NCBI GenBank assembly: GCA_025454405.1
Contig: JALOON010000067.1
Span: 1 to 41,227, forward strand
Direction of reading: 5' to 3'
DNA length: 41,227 nt
Source: Oscillatoriaceae cyanobacterium Prado104
GTDB taxonomy: Bacteria > Cyanobacteriota > Cyanobacteriia > Cyanobacteriales > Microcoleaceae
The translations under genes and the position numbers were made by a program. Below are positions 27,400 through 34,913 of this stretch, piece after piece; position 1 is the first letter of the stretch; every line of letters starts with the position of its first letter. The notes beneath the pieces were generated by a model, which was not told where the DNA came from, did not search any database, and worked only from the letters and a program-made list of their open reading frames with translations.

Positions 27400-27560
27400 A
27401 TCCTCCCAAAGCGGGAAATTTAGTCCTGCTATCTAAAAACCCGACAAAGCCGGACATTAGTTGACACTTCAACGGGGAGCGACGGCGCAATTAACCCTTG
27501 GTGTCCAGGCTCGGCTTAGCCACCCGAGCATATTGTTCCAAATTAAGCGCAGCATTCAAG
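27400..27560 (-). ncRNA. Candidate omega (reRNA) at the tnpB 3' end
   Basis: TnpB guide RNAs overlap the 3' end of tnpB and the element's right end. Downstream of the tnpB stop on the minus strand are GTTGA-AGTG-TCAAC (27471-27458), a CCGGC/GTCGG hairpin (about 27455-27442) and a CCCGC/GGGAGG-type stem (about 27415-27398). These support a structured RNA; its 3' boundary, where the guide begins, cannot be fixed by eye. Confidence 0.35.
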
Positions 27561-28594
27561 TCTCGATCTGCTTTCAATCCACAAGCAGAACACTCATAGA
27601 CTCTGACGCTCAGAGGCATCGGCTGAATGTTCGAGCAACTCGAACATAATTTAGTAGATGGATACCACCTGTCTACTAACACGACTCTGGCACCATAGCG
27701 CTGTGCTTTGTACTCAATTTGTCGCCCGAATTCGGAAAAATTGGCGTCGGCAACTGCACCCGCCAGTTTATGATTTGCCATCATTCCCGACACGTTTAAA
27801 TTCTCAATTGCTACAACTGCGTGGTTTTTGCAGATGTATGTTGTAGCTTTATGAGTGGCATCGAGTCTGATGTTTTTGACTCGCTGATGAGCTACTGCTA
27901 ATCTTAGCTTTTGTCGCTGATATCTTTTGCTACCTTTGAGTTTCCGTTGCAACTGCCGCTGCATTCGTGCTAGGAGTTGACGGGCTTTTCTCAAAGCTTG
28001 GGGATTGACAATTACCACACCACTCGACAGGGTAGCTAACTGTTTGACTCCCAAATCTACACCTACAAAGTCGCGAGATTTAGCAGTAACTGACGGCTCG
28101 ATTTCATAGGTGAAGCTGATGTACCAGTTGCCCGCTTCTTGGGAAATGGTAAATTTTTTTGTACTGACGTGGGGCAAACCTTCATAAGTTGATACCCAGC
28201 CAATTGTCGGTAATTTCAATCGAGTGCCACCCACAGCTATCGGTTTGCCACTAGCATCAATGGTAAAACTCTCGTGCCGACCCTTTTTCTTGAACTTGGG
28301 ATAATTACTCTTACCACAAAAGAAGTTGCCAAATGCTCGACCCAGATGCTCGAAGGCATATTGAGTTATTTTTTGGCAAATCCGGTGTTCTTTCATCCAA
28401 GGACATACAGGTTTTACATGGTTATTAAAAAATTTCTTCAAGACTAAAGCATTCGGCTTGACACCTTCAGCATAAAGCGAGCGCCAGGTGAAGAGTCCCC
28501 AGTTATAAGTAAACCGAGCAATCCCAGCGTGTTTTGCCATTAACACGGCTTGTGAGGGAGTGAGCTTTAACTTGGTCTTGAGGGCAGTGTACAC
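27491..28594 (-). CDS. tnpB: TnpB, IS200/IS605-family RNA-guided nuclease
   Basis: Full-length TnpB of 367 aa. The N-terminal OrfB_IS605 domain is followed by RuvC-like motifs with all acidic residues present: D180 in VGVDLGVK, E264 in VAIENLNVSG, and D343/D345 in KADRDLNAALN. The zinc ribbon is CSSC (317-320) with CSAC (335-338). GTG start at 28594, with an in-frame stop just upstream. No tnpA is nearby, so this is a tnpB-only element of the IS1341 type or a remnant. It sits between moaC and the 2TM/DUF3181 pair. No frame damage is seen. Confidence 0.93.
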   Translation of the reverse strand: MYTALKTKLKLTPSQAVLMAKHAGIARFTYNWGLFTWRSLYAEGVKPNALVLKKFFNNHVKPVCPWMKEHRICQKITQYAFEHLGRAFGNFFCGKSNYPKFKKKGRHESFTIDASGKPIAVGGTRLKLPTIGWVSTYEGLPHVSTKKFTISQEAGNWYISFTYEIEPSVTAKSRDFVGVDLGVKQLATLSSGVVIVNPQALRKARQLLARMQRQLQRKLKGSKRYQRQKLRLAVAHQRVKNIRLDATHKATTYICKNHAVVAIENLNVSGMMANHKLAGAVADANFSEFGRQIEYKAQRYGARVVLVDRWYPSTKLCSSCSNIQPMPLSVRVYECSACGLKADRDLNAALNLEQYARVAKPSLDTKG

Positions 28595-28625
28595 GAGCGC
28601 CAGTAGCTAGATCGGAGTGATGGCG

Positions 28626-28634
28626 ATTATAACA
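28626..28634 (-). promoter_or_regulatory. Extended -10 promoter of tnpB
   Basis: On the minus strand TGTTATAAT fits TGnTATAAT exactly and ends about 32 bp before the GTG start of tnpB. Confidence 0.45.
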
Positions 28635-28690
28635 TATCAGAAGATGTATTACTTATTCAGGGAATGTCCTTGTTTTTGTGGTTCTAGTAA

Positions 28691-29251
28691 TTACTCTGCG
28701 ATTTGATAGTCACCTGACTTGCCACCGCTTTTACTCACCAATCGAATGCATTCAATGACGATCGACTTTTCCAGAGCTTTCGCCATATCGTACAGCGTCA
28801 GGGCAGCGATCGAAACAGCAGTCAGCGCCTCCATTTCCACCCCAGTTTCTGCCTTGGTTTTCACTGCCGCCCGAATTTGATATCCCGGCAACTCGGCATC
28901 TCCCATCACCTGCACTTCCACCTTCGACAGCGGCAGGGGGTGACACAGCGGTATCAACTGCGCTGTCTGCTTGGCCGCCATAATTCCCGCCAGCCTTGCA
29001 GCAGCCAAAACATCACCCTTGGGCGCATTTCCCGCTTGAATTGCGGCAAAAGTTTCCGGCAGCATCCGCACCCTAGCCTCAGCGACAGCTTGGCGCAGAG
29101 CCGGCACCTTCGCTGAAACATCCACCATTTGGGCTTCTCCGGTGCGATCGAGGTGAGTCAGCGCCGTCTGGGCAGGCTCTTGAAAAAAATTTGCCGGCAG
29201 GTCTTGCATTATTTTGGAGGAGTGTGTTATATTAGTTTTCTGTGAAAACAC
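28691..29251 (-). CDS. moaC: Cyclic pyranopterin monophosphate synthase
   Basis: Second step of molybdenum cofactor synthesis, rearranging the MoaA product to cPMP. 186 aa from the ATG at 29251, or 172 from the ATG at 29209 (MQDLPANFFQEP), either acceptable for the family. Motifs: MVDVSAK, AKQTAQLIPLCHPLPLSKVE (active-site His), and GVEMEALTAVSIAALTLYDM, then VSKSGGKSGDY near the C-terminus. No other moa gene is in the window. It lies just upstream of the tRNA-Arg gene. Confidence 0.95.
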   Translation of the reverse strand: MFSQKTNITHSSKIMQDLPANFFQEPAQTALTHLDRTGEAQMVDVSAKVPALRQAVAEARVRMLPETFAAIQAGNAPKGDVLAAARLAGIMAAKQTAQLIPLCHPLPLSKVEVQVMGDAELPGYQIRAAVKTKAETGVEMEALTAVSIAALTLYDMAKALEKSIVIECIRLVSKSGGKSGDYQIAE

Positions 29252-29356
29252 AGACAGTTAAATTTTAAATTACAAAATTTTAGATTACACCTAAAACTGG
29301 TTATCTAAAATCTACAATCTAAATTTAGAGTCTAATTCACAGTTTAAAACAAATAA

Positions 29357-29429
29357 GGGCTTGTAGCTTAGTGGATAGAGCGCATGGCTACGAACCATGA
29401 GGTCGGGGGTTCGACTCCCTCCAAGCCCG
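29357..29429 (+). tRNA. tRNA-Arg (ACG)
   Basis: 73 nt. The acceptor arms GGGCTTG and CAAGCCC pair perfectly and discriminator G follows. The anticodon stem CATGG/CCATG encloses CTACGAA, anticodon ACG. The T arm GGGGGTTCGACTCCC is canonical. CCA is not encoded. The 3' part is the attachment site of the downstream element, which keeps the gene whole. Confidence 0.95.
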
Positions 29430-29432
29430 TTA
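29387..29432. other. attL of the integrated element (46-bp direct repeat)
   Basis: This is the anticodon-loop-to-3'-end half of tRNA-Arg plus TTA. It is identical over 46 bp to 36138-36183, and identity breaks on both sides. The 6751-bp offset defines the element length. Confidence 0.92.
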
Positions 29433-29441
29433 GACTTTTAG

Positions 29442-29457
29442 CCTTTACCTCACTGCT
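29442..29457. repeat. Left 16-bp inverted arm of the element
   Basis: CCTTTACCTCACTGCT, 9 bp inside attL, is the exact reverse complement of 36106-36121, 16 bp inside attR. It is probably an arm-type binding site for the integrase or an excisionase. Confidence 0.7.
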
Positions 29458-29526
29458 TAGATGAGAAACAGCACTAGATTAGCACTAATTGGGGGCGTTT
29501 TTGCTTGATTTTCAAGGCTCACAGCA

Positions 29527-29781
29527 TCACACGGGCGATAGTAAGTCCAAAAGGGCTTCTACGTCTGCAATGTCAGCTCTCGATCGCTTGCGCTTAGCCT
29601 TCAACTGGTTGAGCAAGTCAGCAGCATCGGGCGATTCGCCGTTGTCTAGCTGGCGGGCATAAGCCAACACTCGATCGGCAAGCGCGATCGGCACCCGGAT
29701 GGTGCGGGTTTGCCCGTGCCGCCACTTACCCTCAAAGTGTTTGAGGTTTGCCAAACTGTTGTCGCTGATGTTTTTGCTCAT
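29527..29781 (-). CDS. Small ribbon-helix-helix-like protein of the element
   Basis: 84 aa from the ATG at 29781 (MSKNISDNSLANLKHFEG); the frame is open to 29826. The segment TRTIRVPIALADRVLAYARQ resembles the short strand plus helix of ribbon-helix-helix DNA-binding proteins, and the tail is charged and helical. It lies at the attL end, just downstream of the primase gene, and might regulate the element or act as an excisionase/partition factor. Inference from pattern only. Confidence 0.65.
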   Translation of the reverse strand: MSKNISDNSLANLKHFEGKWRHGQTRTIRVPIALADRVLAYARQLDNGESPDAADLLNQLKAKRKRSRADIADVEALLDLLSPV

Positions 29782-29876
29782 TTCACTTGTGTCACATGAT
29801 TTACACTCACAGCATGACACGGACAATTAAGTCTTGTCAAGCTGTGAATTGCTTGGTAGCAAAAGCGCGATCGTAC

Positions 29877-32753
29877 TTATTGCTCTGCCAGTTCTTCCAA
29901 TTCACCAGCGGTGAAAGTAGAAAAATCAGAGTTGCGGATGGGTGCGTCGAATTCAACTACGTACTGCCACTGTTCGATCGGACTGCCGCCAAAGTAAACA
30001 TTGACAATCTTGCCCGTGACGCCGTTGTAATGTTCTGTCGAGCTGCCACCAATTTCAACCCGATCGCCAACCTCAAACTCTGGCAGCGGGGGATGATTTT
30101 GTACGGGTCCGATCGGCGGTTCTGGCGGCGTCTCCCCTGTAGTACAGCTCATCATTAAGCCGTTGGAATTTTGCAAAGGTGGTGAATTTTTCCCGGCATT
30201 CCCACCAATAGCCTTTAAAGCGTTATCTGGCAAGGTTTTAAGATGGGGGGAATGTTCCGGCACCTTCCGGCATTTCCCCCCAGACAATTCATTAGGTTGG
30301 GGGGAATGGGGGAAGTCAGAATTATTATTGGGGGGAACCCAATCGCTTGTCGTAGATGGATTTGGAGTCGATTGGGGGGAATGGGAGTGGGGGGAGAGGG
30401 TAAATGAAATATTTCGCCCTTTGGTTGTAACTTCCCCGTACTTCAACTTAGCCAGCTCACCAAACCACTCGCGTACTTGTTCTGTTTTCAGGGGGGATTT
30501 GTACGTGGAAAAATTTTTGCTCACATCCCGCGCCGAAACCATCCCGCCCTTGCGCTCTGCCAGCAACAAAATTTTTGCCAAATTGGGGGCGAGCGCATTC
30601 GGCTCGCACAGTTCCAGATTCAGGCTCAAAGCTTGACCGATCGTAAAATTCACAAACTTAATGGCGGCCCGCACGATGTCAGTGCCGATAGTTTGAGAAA
30701 TTTCTACACCGTTGTGTCCAGCGTGAATGCAGTGCAAAACTAGCGCTAGCTTGCCGACTTTTTCAGCGGCCTTACCCCACATCGCCCTCATGCCTTGTTT
30801 GGGATGCGACACGAATTCCCGCCCGCAGTGGTTGTAAAAAGCCAGAAACATTTTTCTGGCTTCGCGATCGAACTCGAACTGACGCACGGGTAACGAGTCT
30901 AGTTTTTCGTAGAGAGCGGTCAACATCGGGGTCAAATCAATGCGGGGTGCGTCTATATGAAGTTCTGTCGCTGTTAGTGGTTGGTGGATGAAATCGAATC
31001 GCGCAAATTTGCCGTTATCGTCGGAGCCGTCACCCAGAAAGCCCGCTAGCACTTTTGGTTGAATGCCGCCAAAGATTGACAGTCCCACACTTCTTACATT
31101 CGCTTTCAGTCCGCTAGCACGGAGTACGGTCTCACCAACACCGCTCCAATACCCAAGGAGTTTCTCTTCATCGCCACCGCGTCCGCCTCGGTACTGGTTT
31201 GCGGACTTGAAAGCACCCGCGAGTTCATCTGCTATCCACAACATCCCTTGCTCTGGCATTTTTTGGACTTGAGTTGCAATTCCTTCAAACGTTGCCTCTG
31301 TAAAGCTGTAGATTTTTTGGGCCGGCGGTTTGGGCATCGGGCCTTTATCCGGGTTTTTTTTGTCCGCACTCCATTGAGCTAGTTCCTCCTCATAAACAGC
31401 CTGGGCTCTTTCGTATTCCTGCTCGCTTTTTGCCCACAGCTTTTCCATCGGTCCGCTGATGATTGCCTTGAGAATCGGACTCTTTTTCTGCGAGCTGTCA
31501 GCAACAAGCACTCCGAAATAATTGGGCCGACAAATGAGGTTGCTCTGTGGATAGGCCATCAAGCTCGTGCCATTTTTTAGCAAAGAAGAACACTGAGTTA
31601 GCAGCGCCAGCAAGTAGCTTTCTTTTCTGAGATTGAGCATTGCTGCTAATCTTTGAATCGGTTCTGCTAGGGTGTCTGGCAAAATTTCTGAAAGTTTCAA
31701 GCTTGCTGACTGGGAACCCAGCAACCGCGCAACTTCAGTCGCCACATCTTCGCGATCGGCTTCCTGTTCTAATTCCTGTTCCCGGTCGCGGTAAATTTTC
31801 TCTACTTCGCTGGGGTTGAGTCGGAATTTCTGAGCTAGCCCCGCAAGTTTGGTTCTGAGTTGCGATCGCTTCAAATCTGCCGTTAGCAGTTCGTCAATTT
31901 CGGTCGCTAGATTTTCGAGACTGGGAGCTTCAGATTTTGGAAATTCGAGAATTTTTGCTGTTGGCGGCGCTGCCATTTGTTTCCGCTCGCCTACCGCTGC
32001 GATTATTTCTTCCTTCGTGAGTTTGTGGCTTGCAATCCAATCAGCTACATCCAATCCATCTGATGCTGGGGGATTGTTCCAAATTGGAGAGTTTGGGTAG
32101 GGGTAAAGCCACAGAGCGTCTGGGAATTCTTGACTTAGGAGAGCGGCGCGCTTGAGTCCCGGTTGGTCTCGGTCGAGAACGATTACAACTTGCGCACCAG
32201 TCAAATCACTTGTGTCAGATGGTTGCCACTTTAGGGCACCGCCGATGTTGGTGGTAGCGGTCAGTTCCAATTCCCGCAAAGCATCAGCACAGGGTTCGCC
32301 CTCAGCAATGAAAATGAGCTTGTTTTCGGCGATCGCCTGTCGGACTTCTGCGTAGCAGTACGGGGGGATGTCGGCGCGATCGACTATACCTTTAACTTTC
32401 CCAACCCAGCACTTGCCGTCCCAGCTTTCTTGAGAAATTTGTCTTTGACCGTCGCCGAAATCGATCCGCTTGACTCGAACTAGCGGGGAACCGTCGCGCG
32501 CTGGGTATTCCCAGTAGCGGGTTTGTCGGGGGCGGATTGCTTTTTTCTCTTGAATCGGTGCGTAGTAGGGCGTCCCCTCGGCATCGCACTTACTGGTAGC
32601 TTCCCAACCGCTCGCCGGGGGAGACTGTCGCTTGCAAACTGACAAATTGCCAATGCCGTAGCACCAATCGGGTTTGCCGCAGTGGGGGCAAGGATTTGTC
32701 TTAGAAACACGGGCTAGTTTTGATGCGAAATCTGATGTATCATCTAAATACAT
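29877..32753 (-). CDS. TOPRIM / DUF3987 primase-ATPase of the element
   Basis: 958 aa replication-type protein. Domains: Cys-rich N-terminus (CPHC at 22-25, C31, C40), probable zinc finger; TOPRIM about 145-215 with LIFIAEGEPCADAL (E151) and VVIVLDRDQPG (D194, D196); linker about 260-350; DUF3987 about 350-740, a divergent ATPase core with YFGVLVADSSQKKSPIL in the P-loop position and GMLWIADELAGAF (503-515) as Walker-B-like. A Pro/Ser/Asn-rich linker (about 788-890) and a KOW/SH3-like end, FEVGDRVEIGG...GVTGKIVNVYFGG (about 893-935), close it. Likely primes or unwinds element DNA after excision. Confidence 0.88.
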   Translation of the reverse strand: MYLDDTSDFASKLARVSKTNPCPHCGKPDWCYGIGNLSVCKRQSPPASGWEATSKCDAEGTPYYAPIQEKKAIRPRQTRYWEYPARDGSPLVRVKRIDFGDGQRQISQESWDGKCWVGKVKGIVDRADIPPYCYAEVRQAIAENKLIFIAEGEPCADALRELELTATTNIGGALKWQPSDTSDLTGAQVVIVLDRDQPGLKRAALLSQEFPDALWLYPYPNSPIWNNPPASDGLDVADWIASHKLTKEEIIAAVGERKQMAAPPTAKILEFPKSEAPSLENLATEIDELLTADLKRSQLRTKLAGLAQKFRLNPSEVEKIYRDREQELEQEADREDVATEVARLLGSQSASLKLSEILPDTLAEPIQRLAAMLNLRKESYLLALLTQCSSLLKNGTSLMAYPQSNLICRPNYFGVLVADSSQKKSPILKAIISGPMEKLWAKSEQEYERAQAVYEEELAQWSADKKNPDKGPMPKPPAQKIYSFTEATFEGIATQVQKMPEQGMLWIADELAGAFKSANQYRGGRGGDEEKLLGYWSGVGETVLRASGLKANVRSVGLSIFGGIQPKVLAGFLGDGSDDNGKFARFDFIHQPLTATELHIDAPRIDLTPMLTALYEKLDSLPVRQFEFDREARKMFLAFYNHCGREFVSHPKQGMRAMWGKAAEKVGKLALVLHCIHAGHNGVEISQTIGTDIVRAAIKFVNFTIGQALSLNLELCEPNALAPNLAKILLLAERKGGMVSARDVSKNFSTYKSPLKTEQVREWFGELAKLKYGEVTTKGRNISFTLSPHSHSPQSTPNPSTTSDWVPPNNNSDFPHSPQPNELSGGKCRKVPEHSPHLKTLPDNALKAIGGNAGKNSPPLQNSNGLMMSCTTGETPPEPPIGPVQNHPPLPEFEVGDRVEIGGSSTEHYNGVTGKIVNVYFGGSPIEQWQYVVEFDAPIRNSDFSTFTAGELEELAEQ

Positions 32754-32796
32754 GGTTATACGCCCGTCCTATGGACAGGTTGAATGTTTACAGAAT

Positions 32797-32846
32797 CCAA
32801 AAAGCCGTTGCACTAGAGGTTCCAATTCAAGGCAGCGGTTTTTTGG
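32797..32846. terminator. 15-bp stem-loop upstream of the primase gene
   Basis: CCAAAAAGCCGTTGC (32797-32811) and GCAGCGGTTTTTTGG (32832-32846) are reverse complements apart from two positions, both compatible with G-U pairing on one strand. The loop is 20 nt. It could be a terminator or attenuator between the 33324-32866 gene and the primase gene. Confidence 0.45.
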
Positions 32847-32865
32847 CGTTTACGGGTTAAAAGAT

Positions 32866-33324
32866 TTAGAGCATGAATTGCACGGGAGGAACCGCTCGCC
32901 AAATCAGCAAGCGGACAAGTGAGTCGCTGCGAGCGCAACTACCCAGCTCGGTTTTATTCGGGATAGGGGCAAAGACTTGTGGCGGGTCGCGAGCGGTGTC
33001 AGGTGCCGCTGCGAGACTGCCTGGAACAATGTTGAGAAAAATAGAAGGCTTGACTTGGGAGAAATAAAGTCGGTACTCAGAACTCGGAGGCGGAAGCGGA
33101 AACATTGCTGCCATCACCCGCAGCTCTGCTTGCATTTGTTCTTTGAGGCTGTCACAAAGGAACTGCCAGAATCTCGATTCCATCTTTCTACAACGCTGCG
33201 CAAAATCACCCGGCAGCTCTCCCTTGAACGGGATGCCCCTAAGTCTCCCCGTGTCCACTGCTGACCTCATGTCCTTGAGGTACCTGAACACGTCCATTCG
33301 TTTTGCGTGTGCTGTAGTTTCCAT
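32866..33324 (-). CDS. Hypothetical protein of the element
   Basis: 152 aa from the ATG at 33324 (METTAHAKRMDVFRYLKDMR); a longer start at 33366 is possible. No family is recognised. Residues 1-80 are charged and helical and look like genuine coding; the C-terminal half, after MFPLPPPSSEYRLYF, is of lower-quality composition and might be frame-shifted relative to homologues. It lies between the DUF3970-like gene and the primase gene on the same strand. Confidence 0.5.
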   Translation of the reverse strand: METTAHAKRMDVFRYLKDMRSAVDTGRLRGIPFKGELPGDFAQRCRKMESRFWQFLCDSLKEQMQAELRVMAAMFPLPPPSSEYRLYFSQVKPSIFLNIVPGSLAAAPDTARDPPQVFAPIPNKTELGSCARSDSLVRLLIWRAVPPVQFML

Positions 33325-33480
33325 AATCTTGATTCTACCTCCCAGGTCGGACGCAAGCTGTCTCAAAAATTAGACATCCTGCGCCCGAAAAACGAAACGA
33401 AAACGAAACGCGAGCGTCCGAAAACTCACTCGTCGGATGTAAGTGTAAAAGCATTCGACGAACGAGATGTAACGCGGGTT

Positions 33481-33753
33481 TTAGGACTCGACGGATTTGG
33501 AGGTCGATCGCCCCTTGCCACCCAGCACCGCGTTGTAGGGCCCCGGTTGCGGTTCGTCAGGACTGGGTGCTGTGGCTGCTGGAATTATTGGCGGCGCTGT
33601 CACGTTGTTTAGGTAATAGGCGACCTTGTTTATCCCGCTTCTTTGCGGGTAGTATCCACCGTTGCTTTCCCACTCATAGCCTTGTGCTTTGAAAAGGGCT
33701 AAAGTGTAGCCTATTTCTGCCTTTGTTCCGGTGAGTCGCACGTCTAAGCTCAT
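33481..33753 (-). CDS. DUF3970-like small protein of the element
   Basis: 90 aa. The N-terminal half (MSLDVRLTGTKAEIGYTLAL...GYYPQRSGINKVAYYL) resembles the DUF3970 pattern VRLxGTxxEI...G.YPNRG...VRVYL; the tail is Pro-rich. Its ATG overlaps the stop of the upstream shifted frame as ATGA, which implies translational coupling. Function unknown. Confidence 0.65.
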   Translation of the reverse strand: MSLDVRLTGTKAEIGYTLALFKAQGYEWESNGGYYPQRSGINKVAYYLNNVTAPPIIPAATAPSPDEPQPGPYNAVLGGKGRSTSKSVES

Positions 33754-34177
33754 TCATTTTCCCCCTCATTAACCAACCGTTCGTATTCCGATTCAGCAGC
33801 TTTATATTTGGCGCTGCCACCTTTTGATACTCCCCAAACTTCCGAGATAATTTTAGCTTTGCCGTACCCCCGCGCTTTAAGCTGCATGATGCGTTCCAAA
33901 AGCGAACGTTCTTCATCGGTTAACTGATTTTTTTCAGAACGTTTTGACCGCTGCCGGACACAATCGGAGTGTATTCTATTGTGTCAGGTGATTTATGACC
34001 AACGGTCAGCGCGTCGGTGTCCACTTCGTAGAAGTTGAGCAATGCTTCCCAGGTTGCTGTTTTTGAAAGCTTGCCGAATTCCTTGGCGTCATCGTTAGTA
34101 AATCCCAGTTCAATCGCGCGTGCTTTGAGTCGGTCTATTCGGCGGTAGTAGTGAGTATCTGCAGCCATCACTGACAC
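33750..34177 (-). CDS. Two-part small protein joined by a candidate -1 frameshift
   Basis: The zero frame (34177-33920) encodes 85 aa (MAADTHYYRRIDRLKARAIE..., ending SGSGQNVLKKIS). At CTG AAA AAA ATC AGT TAA, a -1 slip on the A7 run (33934-33928) continues as NQLTDEERSLLERIMQLKAR, then GYGKAKIISEVWGVSKGGSA and so on to a TGA at 33752-33750, giving 142 aa. The shifted half reads like a helix-turn-helix, has no start codon of its own before the slip, and its TGA overlaps the next gene's ATG. A weak 5-bp hairpin (CGTTC/GAACG) follows 19 nt later. The alternative is a one-base deletion or sequencing error in the homopolymer. Confidence 0.7.
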
Positions 34178-34641
34178 CCCTCAAACTTGCCTTTAGCTAC
34201 CAACTTGAAATCACTGTCATCAGTTAGGCAGTCGTCAAACGCGGGGTAAGTAAAACCTTGGTTTTTGTTAGTTGATTCAGTCCAGTTAACTGAGTACAAC
34301 CATCGCTTTTCCTCTGGGTGCCAAGTTACACCCATTATTTGTCCTGTTTCCCACTCGATTCTTTTCTTGTCATCGCTAAACCAGGAGTATTTGACGATAT
34401 CCCCAAACCAAAAATTTGGTTTGGGTAAATTATCGAGAATCGTTAAGGGCTGCACGTAGCTACCTAAACCCAGCCATCCCAACGCATATTTACTCGCGTT
34501 GGAACGTGTTAACAATTGCGTGCCTCCGTGCGAGACATCGCCTTGAATTGTCATAATTATTAAGCTCCAATTGTGTCCGAAACAGTTGGGGAAGTCGTAG
34601 TTAATCTGGTGGTGGTACACCGGGTTAACCGCGCGTATCAA
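34168..34641 (-). CDS. Hypothetical protein of the element, possibly DUF1392-like
   Basis: 157 aa from TTG 34641, which has AAGGAAG just upstream; an ATG at 34554 (MTIQGDVSHGG) would give 128 aa. The pattern FWFGDIVKYSWFSDDKKRIE...ITGV-like W..Y.VNW (RWLYSVNWTE) recalls the cyanobacterial DUF1392 fold of small beta-rich proteins; tentative. Its TGA overlaps the ATG at 34168 of the next gene (TGATG), so the run of small genes is translationally coupled. Confidence 0.65.
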   Translation of the reverse strand: MIRAVNPVYHHQINYDFPNCFGHNWSLIIMTIQGDVSHGGTQLLTRSNASKYALGWLGLGSYVQPLTILDNLPKPNFWFGDIVKYSWFSDDKKRIEWETGQIMGVTWHPEEKRWLYSVNWTESTNKNQGFTYPAFDDCLTDDSDFKLVAKGKFEGCQ

Positions 34642-34777
34642 ATCTTCCTTAATTACATACGATCGATGGTTGCTGGCATTTTGTCAACCCTTCTCAGGTA
34701 AAGTTTTGCAACGAATTAATTGATGAGAAAGTCAATGGCTTCTGTTGGCATCCCAGGGTCAGGAGCGGCGAAAATCT

Positions 34778-34913
34778 GGAAGCTTTCCCGACTCTGCAAG
34801 GATTTTCCCCAAAATATCCGAATTGGCTTCCACCGGGATTCCATAAGGGCTTCCGGGTTTTTCCGCTGGCTGCTGCGGAAGCTTCCGGGCGTTCCAGTTA
34901 AAATTCAGGAAGC
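34778..34913. repeat. Cluster of GGAAGC/GCTTCC sites beside the integrase gene
   Basis: Six hexamers GGAAGC or GCTTCC lie at 34778, 34826, 34849, 34877, 34881 and 34908. Two are extended GCTTCCGGG copies 32 bp apart, and CGGAAGCTTCCG (34876-34887) is a perfect 12-bp palindrome. The 256-bp gap between integrase and the small-gene run holds no gene I support; this could be a replication origin, operator or terminator. Confidence 0.5.

Noticed and set aside
30163..30636. 157-aa frame antisense to the primase 3' region
   Set aside because: It is a Gly/Trp/Glu-rich shadow of the Pro/Ser-rich linker.
33674..33916. 80-aa minus-strand frame opening ATG AAG AAC
   Set aside because: Its protein is basic, low quality and overlaps two better frames. 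The frame that reads as a helix-turn-helix and couples to the next gene is a different one, reached by the -1 slip.
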